Of a DNA stretch of 64,000 nt, positions 1 through 6,371 are shown piece after piece (the first letter of the stretch is position 1; each line of letters opens with the position of its first letter). The translations under genes were made by a program, and so were the position numbers. The notes beneath the pieces are model-generated. The model had not been told where the DNA came from. It did not search any database and saw only the letters and a program-made list of their open reading frames with translations. The DNA is taken from contig CAKSIT010000009.1 in assembly GCA_934462925.1 (NCBI GenBank), forward strand, positions 1-64,000, written 5' to 3'. The stretch is from an uncultured Oscillospiraceae bacterium (lineage in GTDB: Bacteria > Bacillota > Clostridia > Oscillospirales > Ruminococcaceae).

Positions 1-16
1 CGACCCTGCCCTCTCG

Positions 17-148
17 GACAGCTTATATATTGTATCACTTTCTTGAAGTTTTGTCAAGGGGTTTTTCAAACTTTTTTGAAAAAATCTTTCAAGAAGCGAT
101 ATCTTTCGCCGTGCGTATCTCTCCGCGACAGCTTATATATTGTATCAC
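17..148. repeat. 22-bp direct repeat pair, duplicated promoter core
   Basis: The same 22 bases occur at 17-38 and 127-148. Each copy carries the -10 region (minus strand TACAAT) and the probable start-site region of one of two tandem promoters. The -35 regions and spacers outside the repeat differ. Confidence 0.75.
29..57 (-). promoter_or_regulatory. Sigma-A-type promoter P1
   Basis: On the minus strand TTGACA (57-52) is followed after 17 bases by TACAAT (34-29). It points out of the left edge of the window, so the gene it serves is not visible. Confidence 0.7.
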
Positions 149-167
149 ATTCCTTACAGAAAGTCAA
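139..167 (-). promoter_or_regulatory. Sigma-A-type promoter P2
   Basis: Minus strand TTGACT (167-162), 17-base spacer, TACAAT (144-139). It is tandem with P1, 110 bases upstream, and shares the -10 and downstream sequence with it. Confidence 0.65.
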
Positions 168-590
168 CCCCGTTTGCGACAAAATACTGCACAATATGAT
201 TTGATAATCTTTCAACAAATTTTACACTTTCAACATCAAATCCCCAAACCAAATATTATTTGCCGCCCGCGAGGGAGAATCCCCCCGCCGTTACACCGTC
301 CGAGCCATATTATATAGTATCTCTCAGCAAAGCCGCCTAGTCCCCTGCGACGACTTTAATAAGCAGCAAAAAGCCCATCATCGCCGTTCTAACGACCGAC
401 CTGCGCCCTCTCGGTTGGCTATCTCCCCTTGAATCCATTTTTAACTTTCGTGTTCAATATCATTGACAAACCTACCCTGCTGTGTTTTCATAATATACCG
501 GCTGTACGGTGCAGCCCTGAAGCGTGAAGCTCCTGCATATACCCTTTAACCCGTTTGCAGAGCCTATTCACACATCAGCCGAGCAGCACC
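168..590. other. Intergenic stretch without a recognisable gene
   Basis: No convincing coding frame with a ribosome site was seen on either strand. The segment separates the 3' end of the kinase pair from the promoters reading out of the left edge. No clear terminator was found after the kinase stop codon. Confidence 0.5.
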
Positions 591-2030
591 CTAATCTCCT
601 CCCGCAGCCCTGCGGTACAGCACGTACCTGTGGCCGCTTTCTCCGTCGGAATCGCGCGTCGGACGCTGCTCCAGCAGCAGGTACTCCCTGCCGTTTCCGA
701 TAGTGAACGCTTTCATGCGGCATACAAGCCCGCCATCTGCGGGGGAGGAGATGTAGTACCCGTTCGTCCACAGGTTGGTCGGCGCAATGCTTTCGGGGTT
801 CGGCGGGTATAGCGCTAGCGTTCCGTTCGGGTAGACTTCAAGATACGTCCCCCCGCCCGCGTTTTCGGCTTTGAAAATGTCGTCCCCGCTTATAGCGCTG
901 ATATCCGTATCGGCGGGGAGTACCTTGCTTATTCTCCACAGCCCGTGTACGGCGGGGTCGTCGTAAAACGCATAGTCAAACTCGTCGCGGTACACCCCGT
1001 TTTCGTCCGTGATTGTTGTGAACGTCATTACGGGCGTTTCATGCTCGGCGGGTTCGGGCGGGGATTCTTCATTAAAATGCTCGTCCGATTCGGCTTGTTC
1101 CGCCGTTACAGCCGCGGGAATCTCCGCGGGCGCGGCAGCCGCTTCGTCCGCTGCAGGGGGAGCAGCCTCTGTCTGCGGCGCTTCGGCGGACTGCTCTGCG
1201 GCAGGCTCGGCGGGTTCTTCCGCCGTGACTTCCGTTTCGGACAGCTCGCTTTCAAGCGTGAATTCCGCAATACCCGCATACTCGGGCGTGATTTCCGATG
1301 GCGCAGCGCCCCTTCCACCCAAAAGGCACACAGCCGCCGCTACCGCCGCAATTACCGCCGCAGGCGCAGCGAACCGCGGCAGCGAAGCGCGCCTTATCGC
1401 ACGGCTTACCGCCGATATATCGGCGTATCTCCTGTCGGGGTCGAACTGCGTGCAGCGCCTTATTATACGCCGAAATTTAAGCCTGCCCGCGCCCGCGCCG
1501 AGCAGCTCCTCCATAGTCGCGCCGAACGCGTATATGTCCGAGCGGCAGTCCGTCTGCATAAAGCCGTACTGCTCGGGCGGCGCGAAGCCCCCCGTGCCGA
1601 GAAGCCTTGTGTCGCGGCTCTGCGAGAGCTTCTCAAGCCGCGCGGAATCAAAGTCGATAAGCCGAATATGCCCGTCGCTCCCGCAGATGATGTTCGAGGG
1701 CTTGACGTCGCGGTGTATCACCCCCGCGCCGTGCAGCGCCATTAGCGCCGCGCACAGCTCAAGCAGCGCGTTTACGGCTTCCTTTTCGGTGAATGTGCGC
1801 TCCGAAGCGGGCGCGCCCTCTATGTATTCGCTTACAAAATACTCGCCGTTTTCGTCCTGCGAGCGCTCCACAAGCCGCTCAATGTTCGCGCAGGAAACGC
1901 CCATTATGCGGCTGAACAGCTCGGGCGCGATTTCGCGGTATCTGCGCACATAAAGCCTGCCGCCGCGCTCAACAAGCTGCACGTCGCCCTTTTCAGAGCT
2001 TTTGAGCGTTGATACGAGCGTGTATTCCAA
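591..2030 (-). CDS. Membrane-anchored Ser/Thr protein kinase with extracellular C-terminal domain
   Basis: Hanks-type kinase, about 479 residues. The catalytic loop HRDVKPSN (near residue 106), IDFD in place of DFG (near 126) and the GFAPPEQYG activation segment are clear. The glycine-rich loop is degenerate and the usual VAIK lysine position reads VRRY, so activity is uncertain. A membrane segment (about 222-240) follows, then a Glu/Ala/Pro-rich linker and a C-terminal domain with the motif FYDDPAVHGLW, shared with the upstream paralogue. I chose TTG at 2030 because GAGGTG lies six bases before it; GTG at 2039 is the alternative. The gene begins right after the stop of the upstream kinase, so the two are probably co-transcribed. 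The substrate is unknown. The outer domain may sense an envelope signal (inference). Confidence 0.8.
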   Translation of the reverse strand: MEYTLVSTLKSSEKGDVQLVERGGRLYVRRYREIAPELFSRIMGVSCANIERLVERSQDENGEYFVSEYIEGAPASERTFTEKEAVNALLELCAALMALHGAGVIHRDVKPSNIICGSDGHIRLIDFDSARLEKLSQSRDTRLLGTGGFAPPEQYGFMQTDCRSDIYAFGATMEELLGAGAGRLKFRRIIRRCTQFDPDRRYADISAVSRAIRRASLPRFAAPAAVIAAVAAAVCLLGGRGAAPSEITPEYAGIAEFTLESELSETEVTAEEPAEPAAEQSAEAPQTEAAPPAADEAAAAPAEIPAAVTAEQAESDEHFNEESPPEPAEHETPVMTFTTITDENGVYRDEFDYAFYDDPAVHGLWRISKVLPADTDISAISGDDIFKAENAGGGTYLEVYPNGTLALYPPNPESIAPTNLWTNGYYISSPADGGLVCRMKAFTIGNGREYLLLEQRPTRDSDGESGHRYVLYRRAAGGD

Positions 2031-2040
2031 CGTACTCACC

Positions 2041-3600
2041 TCATTCCGCGCGGGTAAATACGGCGTAAACGTAAACCCTGTTTTCGCGCATAAAATCCCC
2101 CGACTTATGGGCGCAGAACAAAAACTCCTCGCCGTCCGCAGCAGCCTCGAAAAGCCGCTGCGCAAAAGCTCCGTCGCCCGACTCGTATATCAGATAGCCG
2201 TTCGTCCAGCAGGTGAGCCACGGCATTGCTTCGCCGTCGGAACTGACAGCCGCGACTTCGCCGTTGTCGCCGAGCGTCAGCGAATACAAAGAGGTTTCGC
2301 CAACGTAGTTGCAGCTTTTTATGTAGTCCGCCGTGAGCGCCGAATCGAGCGCTTCAGCGGGCAGGTAGGTGCAGAAGCTCCACTCGCCGTGAACGGCGGG
2401 GTCGTCGTAAAATACGTAGTCAAAATAATCCTCGTAAAATCCCCGCTCGTTAAGCTGCGTCGTAACGGTCATTTTGTCGGGGTTATCCTCGTCGGATTTG
2501 TGGAGTTCATGCGGCAGAAGCTCCTGCGGAATTTCTGCGGGCGCGGCCGCTGCGGTAGTCTGAGTTGTCGTTGCGGTAGTCCGGACGGTCGTTGCCGTAG
2601 TTTTGGGGGGCGCTGCGGTAGTTTTGGCGGGCGCTGCGGCAGGCTCTGACGTTTGCGCTAAGGTTGTTGCCGCAGTCTGCGCGGCGTAAGTCTGCGTTTC
2701 AGGCACGGATTTTTCGGTCGTAATTGAAGCGCCCACGGCCGTTGCAGAAGCGGTCTGAGCAGGCGTAACCGCCGTGGTTTCCGCTGAACCGCCGACAGAC
2801 GCCTGCGGGATTTTTGGCGGTACATTCTCACCGAAATTTAGTAATAACAGCGCCGCGGCAGCTCCCGCCAGCGCCAAAGTCCCCGCAGCCCCCGCAGGTG
2901 CAACTAACCGTGAACGGCTTACCGCGCGGCGCACCGCACCCGCGCTGCGGTAACGCCTGTCAGGCACAAACCTCGTGCATTTCGCGGCGGCCCTGCGCAA
3001 AAGCACCTCCTGCGCCGCAGGGCAGTCGGGGCAGGCGTTCAGCAGCAGCTTCATAACCATGCCGAGCGCGTAAATGTCCGCGGTAAATGCGGTTTCGCGA
3101 AAGCCGTACTGCTCGGGCGGCGCGAAGCCCTCCGTGCCGTAAAGCGCGGTGTCCTGCCCGCGTTTTCCGCTGTATCTGCGGGAAATATCGTAGTCGATAA
3201 GCGTAAGGCGCAGCGTATCGTCAAGAATTATGTTTTTCGGGGCGACGTCGCGGTGGATAATCCCATAGCGGTGGAGATGTCCGATAGCGCTGCACAGCTG
3301 CGTTACAATGCTTCGCAGCTCGGCTGTCGGGAACGTTCTGCCGCCGCTTAACAGCTCGTCCAGCGTCCGCCCCTCGGCATAATCGCACACCGCAACGCAG
3401 CATTCTCCCTGCGCGAATACCTCGCGCACCCGCATAAGCCCTTCCCGCGGGGGAAGCTGCGAGAGGCTGCGGTATATCGCTTCGCTCTGCGCGGGCAGTT
3501 CTTTGAGAACGCACTTTGCACCGTCCGCGCGGCGCTCCGCAAGCGTTACCGTCCCGCGCGTATTAAGCGCCCGCAGCGGTTTGTATTGTTCAGCGGACAC
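2041..3600 (-). CDS. Membrane-anchored Ser/Thr protein kinase, paralogue of the next gene
   Basis: About 519 residues. The kinase domain keeps the ATP lysine (CVLKEL) and the loop HRDVAPKN (near residue 115), with Ala where many kinases have Lys. IDYD replaces DFG and GFAPPEQYG is present. One membrane segment lies at about 235-255, followed by a long Thr/Ala-rich, probably extended linker and a C-terminal domain containing DYFDYVFYDDPAVHGEW, homologous to that of the downstream kinase. Start is GTG at 3600, preceded by GGGGGAG; a longer frame to 3699 lacks a ribosome site and overlaps the promoter. The stop codon lies two bases before the next gene's earliest possible start, so this is a two-gene operon from the promoter at 3634-3662. 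It faces an HTH regulator gene. Function beyond kinase family is unknown. Confidence 0.83.
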   Translation of the reverse strand: MSAEQYKPLRALNTRGTVTLAERRADGAKCVLKELPAQSEAIYRSLSQLPPREGLMRVREVFAQGECCVAVCDYAEGRTLDELLSGGRTFPTAELRSIVTQLCSAIGHLHRYGIIHRDVAPKNIILDDTLRLTLIDYDISRRYSGKRGQDTALYGTEGFAPPEQYGFRETAFTADIYALGMVMKLLLNACPDCPAAQEVLLRRAAAKCTRFVPDRRYRSAGAVRRAVSRSRLVAPAGAAGTLALAGAAAALLLLNFGENVPPKIPQASVGGSAETTAVTPAQTASATAVGASITTEKSVPETQTYAAQTAATTLAQTSEPAAAPAKTTAAPPKTTATTVRTTATTTQTTAAAAPAEIPQELLPHELHKSDEDNPDKMTVTTQLNERGFYEDYFDYVFYDDPAVHGEWSFCTYLPAEALDSALTADYIKSCNYVGETSLYSLTLGDNGEVAAVSSDGEAMPWLTCWTNGYLIYESGDGAFAQRLFEAAADGEEFLFCAHKSGDFMRENRVYVYAVFTRAE

Positions 3601-3633
3601 GCGCACTCCCCCCCTTGATTTTTTTACGAATAT

Positions 3634-3662
3634 ATGGTAACATAAAACGCAGGAAAAGTCAA
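3634..3662 (-). promoter_or_regulatory. Promoter of the kinase operon
   Basis: Minus strand TTGACT (3662-3657), 17 bases, TACCAT (3639-3634), about 30 bases upstream of the GTG start at 3600. Confidence 0.55.
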
Positions 3663-3679
3663 GAAAAGAGGTATTGTAT

Positions 3680-4117
3680 ATGCTAAAGCAAAAATCCACC
3701 GACGAGCTGCTTGACGTGCTGAAAAAGAAATCCTCCTACGCCGAGGGGCGGGAGGAAATAAAGAGCGAGCAGTATTCCGAAACGATTTCCGCGTATCTCA
3801 ACGAAATCGTAGCCCGAAAGAACATGATACCCGCCGACGTAATGCGCCGCTCGGGGCTTAAAAAATCCTACTTCTACGCGCTGTTCGACGGAAAGCGCGG
3901 CAATCCCGCCCGCGACGTGCTTATACAGCTCGGCTTCGGGTTTCAGATGAGCTTTGACGAGGTGCAGGAGTTTCTGAAGCGTCTCGGCGCGGCGCAGCTG
4001 TATCCGCGTATCCCCCGCGACGGCGCGATAATCTACGCTTTTCAGCACGGCATGGACATAATCGAATGCGATATCCTGCTTGCGGAGAACGGCGAAGCCC
4101 CGCTGGTCAAGGAATAA
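3680..4117 (+). CDS. HTH-type regulator (Xre-like)
   Basis: 145 residues. The centre reads MIPADVMRRSGLKKSYFYAL followed by FDGKRGNPARDVLIQLGF (about residues 50-95), which has the layout of an Xre/Cro helix-turn-helix. The C-terminus is helical and of no recognised family. Start ATG at 3680 has AAAGAGG eight bases upstream; TTG at 3674 would be too close. The gene is divergent from the two Ser/Thr kinases with about 80 bases between starts, so it may control them or be a target of them (inference from context only). A hairpin terminator follows at 4166. Confidence 0.7.
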   Translation: MLKQKSTDELLDVLKKKSSYAEGREEIKSEQYSETISAYLNEIVARKNMIPADVMRRSGLKKSYFYALFDGKRGNPARDVLIQLGFGFQMSFDEVQEFLKRLGAAQLYPRIPRDGAIIYAFQHGMDIIECDILLAENGEAPLVKE

Positions 4118-4165
4118 AAGTCCGCCGACAGCGTACCAAAATTTTGGCGAAATATGTTATTATTA

Positions 4166-4193
4166 GACCGTAGGAATTGTCCTGCGGTCTTTT
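4166..4193 (+). terminator. Rho-independent terminator
   Basis: GACCGTAGG, loop AATTGT, CCTGCGGTC, then TTTT. The stem has nine pairs including one G-T. It ends the HTH gene transcript. Confidence 0.7.
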
Positions 4194-4257
4194 CGCTGCG
4201 CAGCGGCGGTTCGCGCCCGCGCAGCGGCAGGACAGCGATTTGCAGGGGGGTAACAAC

Positions 4258-4464
4258 ATGGAATTTTTCGGTGGCTTTTTGTTCCTTATTTACTGCGCCG
4301 CAGGGTTCTGGGCGACAAAATGGACTATCTACTACAACAAGATAGTTGTCGAGTTTCAGCCTATGGCGCTTTTCAGCAAAAGGCTTCTTTATGGGATAGT
4401 GCTTGGCTGGGCTCTTATTCCATGGGCGATAATTCGCAAGCTCACGCTTAAAAACGGCGGCTGA
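4258..4464 (+). CDS. Small two-helix membrane protein, unknown function
   Basis: 68 residues with two hydrophobic segments (about 3-22 and 44-62) and a short basic C-terminal tail (KLTLKNGG). Start ATG at 4258 has GCAGGGGGG about seven bases upstream. In-frame extension upstream would run through the terminator of the previous gene and is rejected. I do not recognise a family. Confidence 0.6.
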   Translation: MEFFGGFLFLIYCAAGFWATKWTIYYNKIVVEFQPMALFSKRLLYGIVLGWALIPWAIIRKLTLKNGG

Positions 4465-4490
4465 CAGGGCGCTGACGCCGGCCGCGCAGA

Positions 4491-4841
4491 TTATTCCGAG
4501 GTCTTGTTCTGCTTTTCAAGCAGAGCTTCCGCGCGTTCCGCAAGGCGCAGACGGTTGTCGTGGTTCAGCTGATTTATGGTGCTTATAAGGGATTCGTCCG
4601 CCGAGTCCGCGCATACCCATTTTTCGCTCAGCGGCGCGCTGCTGTCGGTTAAACCGCAAAGGTAGTCCGCAGAGGTGCGCAGCACCAAAGCCAGCCGAGC
4701 CAGTATATCGGCATTGGGAATATTCACGTTGTTCTCGTATTTGCTCATGGTGGTTTTAGTAACGCCTATCTGCTCGGCAACCTGATACTGCTTAAGCCCC
4801 AGTTCGTCCCGCCGTGCGGCTATTCGTTCGCCTGTCGTCAT
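4491..4841 (-). CDS. Xre-family transcriptional regulator
   Basis: 116 residues. The N-terminal 60 residues form a classic Cro/C1 helix-turn-helix (GERIAARRDELGLKQYQVAE, then IGVTKTTMSKYENNVNIPNA). The C-terminal half is a short helical region that resembles those of stand-alone clostridial regulators. Start ATG at 4841 has AAAGGAA seven bases before it. It is convergent with the small membrane protein and divergent from the three-gene cassette starting at 5041, so it could repress that cassette (inference). Target unknown. Confidence 0.85.
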   Translation of the reverse strand: MTTGERIAARRDELGLKQYQVAEQIGVTKTTMSKYENNVNIPNADILARLALVLRTSADYLCGLTDSSAPLSEKWVCADSADESLISTINQLNHDNRLRLAERAEALLEKQNKTSE

Positions 4842-4937
4842 TTGAGAGTTCCTTTCTCGCGCGCATATCAATCTAGTCTAATTATACAATTTCATAACAA
4901 AATATTGTGCAATGTTGACGAATATAATAAAAAGTCA

Positions 4938-4966
4938 TTGAAAAGTTGACGATTTAGTGATATTAT
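4938..4966 (+). promoter_or_regulatory. Promoter of the small three-gene cassette
   Basis: TTGAAA (4938-4943), 17 bases, TATTAT (4961-4966), about 70 bases before the first start codon. The surrounding DNA is much richer in A+T than the neighbours. Confidence 0.55.
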
Positions 4967-5040
4967 ATAGACGGTCAAGAATTATCCTGCTGAAATTTCA
5001 GCGAAATATGTAAATTGATTTCAAGATGGAGGTATGACTT

Positions 5041-5253
5041 ATGGGATACAACAGATATGACGACGATGATTTGGGAAAGGCTCTTGACGCAATTTCCGAA
5101 TTTGTAGACGGCATTTCGGAAATCGTAAGGGGAGTTGATAACGCTTACCGCGGCACGCAGAAAACAGCATCGGGATATCGCAATCTTCGTGACTCCACAA
5201 GCAGAAGTTCCGATTATTACCTCGATTATTCCGATGACGACGACGAGGATTGA
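5041..5253 (+). CDS. Small acidic protein, unknown
   Basis: 70 residues, very acidic at both ends (RYDDDD near the start, DYSDDDDED at the end), with a predicted helix in the middle (GKALDAISEFVDGISEIVRG). TGGAGG lies eight bases before the ATG. First gene of a tight cassette followed by an unknown 94-residue protein and an HNH nuclease. The charge pattern would fit a DNA mimic or a partner of a basic protein, but that is speculation. No family recognised. Confidence 0.6.
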   Translation: MGYNRYDDDDLGKALDAISEFVDGISEIVRGVDNAYRGTQKTASGYRNLRDSTSRSSDYYLDYSDDDDED

Positions 5254-5277
5254 TTTGGAAACAATAAGGAGCAAGTT

Positions 5278-5562
5278 ATGTTAATTAAGGGAATGACTTT
5301 GCAGGAGATGGCTAACTATTTGGTGAGTCTGTCCATGGACCAGATGGAGAAACTAGTGGGAAATTCCAAAGCTTTTCAAACTACTATTGATGAACTTGAT
5401 AATCTAAGCTCCGAAGATTCAATATATATGGCAATGGTTTTTAGCGCGACCATTTGTAAATCAGCCAACGATACCATGCTAAGAGAGCTTGCTTTTCAAG
5501 ATATGAGCGAGGGCGAGCATTGCGTGGTATTAGCCGAAATGAGAAAAAGGAACTTGATATAA
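5278..5562 (+). CDS. Small helical protein, unknown
   Basis: 94 residues, predicted mostly helical, no membrane segment or known motif. TAAGGAG precedes the ATG. It begins 25 bases after the stop of the acidic protein and ends 10 bases before the HNH gene, so the three are very likely one operon. A possible link to defence or DNA processing rests only on the HNH neighbour. Confidence 0.6.
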   Translation: MLIKGMTLQEMANYLVSLSMDQMEKLVGNSKAFQTTIDELDNLSSEDSIYMAMVFSATICKSANDTMLRELAFQDMSEGEHCVVLAEMRKRNLI

Positions 5563-5571
5563 GGTGACGTC

Positions 5572-5826
5572 ATGGGATACAGGGACAGCTTCTTCAAAGA
5601 CAGCCGCAATGCAGGCAATCACGGCTGGTATAAGTGCGTTCGCTGCGGCAGGAGCTTCAGAAAGGGCGATATGGATATCGACCATATAATTCCGCAAATG
5701 TACGGCGGGAGCGATTCTCTTGACAATCTTCAATGTTTGTGCAAGCATTGCAACCGCTCAAAGGGCGCAGACGTCAGGGACGCCTACAGCGATTTCAAAA
5801 ACAATCTGAAACGCCGCGATACATAA
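5572..5826 (+). CDS. HNH endonuclease, short form
   Basis: 84 residues. CVRC (22-25), DIDHIIP (35-41), N52 in LDNLQ and CKHCNRSKG (57-65) give a complete zinc-stabilised HNH fold with almost nothing else. AAGGTGA precedes the ATG. Such minimal HNH proteins cut or nick DNA in phages and mobile elements; here it is the last gene of a three-gene cassette. There is no extra specificity domain, so a partner may supply targeting (inference). Downstream the sequence runs straight into gene debris. Confidence 0.8.
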   Translation: MGYRDSFFKDSRNAGNHGWYKCVRCGRSFRKGDMDIDHIIPQMYGGSDSLDNLQCLCKHCNRSKGADVRDAYSDFKNNLKRRDT

Positions 5827-5827
5827 C

Positions 5828-5988
5828 GGATAAATTGAGCTGCCGTTTTTTCGGCAGCTCCTCAGCCACCGCCCTGTCCGCAGGACACCACTCGAACCCC
5901 GCAAGCTCCTCGGGCGTCACCCAACGCGTCTCCTCGTGAACCGAAAGCTGCGGCGGATTATCGCGGCTCGTGGACAGAACCTGTAAAC
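5828..5988 (-). pseudogene. C-terminal remnant of a MutT-like Nudix hydrolase
   Basis: Minus-strand reading gives LSVHEETRWVTPEELAGFEW followed by CPADRAVAEEL, the typical C-terminal end of 8-oxo-dGTP/CTP pyrophosphohydrolases (HE..W...EL....W.PAD). The Nudix box itself is missing and no start codon is possible, so this is a truncated gene. It lies against an IS30 fragment that may have caused the loss. Confidence 0.65.
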
Positions 5989-6064
5989 AGGGAGCTTGCG
6001 GCAGCGTGGGTCTCGGGGCGAACGGGCGAAAACTCGCCCGTAACAGCGCATAACGTGTTTTTGA

Positions 6065-6223
6065 TTATTTTGAAAGGCAGACAATGTTCTGCAAATCATC
6101 AGAAATATCAGCAAACGAAGTGCCTTTCGGGAAAAACCGTCGTAACAGTCCGTTGGCGTTTTCGTTCGTGCCACGCTGCCGGAGAGAATAAGGGTCACAG
6201 AAATAAACTTTCATACCGGTTGG
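6065..6223 (-). pseudogene. C-terminal remnant of an IS30-family transposase
   Basis: Minus-strand reading gives VYFCDPYSLRQRGTNENANG followed by LLRRFFPKGTSFADIS and ends at TAA (6067-6065). The NEN.NGLLR block holds the catalytic glutamate of IS30 transposases. An in-frame stop and loss of everything upstream show a dead fragment of about 50 codons. No intact IS30 ends were recognised. Confidence 0.8.
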
Positions 6224-6330
6224 GGCTTAGCGCAGCCATTTGACAAGAGCAAAACCTATCAGGCATGACGTTTGTTATACCTCACGGTGTGATTGTCAAG
6301 TTCCAAAAGTCACAATCAGAAATCAGCGTG

Positions 6331-6362
6331 AAAAATCCTCCCCTGCGCCGGCAAGGGAGGAT
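6331..6362 (-). terminator. Terminator of the first dockerin gene
   Basis: Minus strand ATCCTCCCTTGC, loop, GCAGGGGAGGAT then TTTTT. It lies 10-40 bases after the stop codon at 6372. Confidence 0.8.
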
Positions 6363-6371
6363 AAAAGCTAT

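Noticed and set aside
30-317. Plus-strand frame of 95 codons at the left edge
   Set aside because: It runs through two opposite-strand promoters and has no ribosome site.
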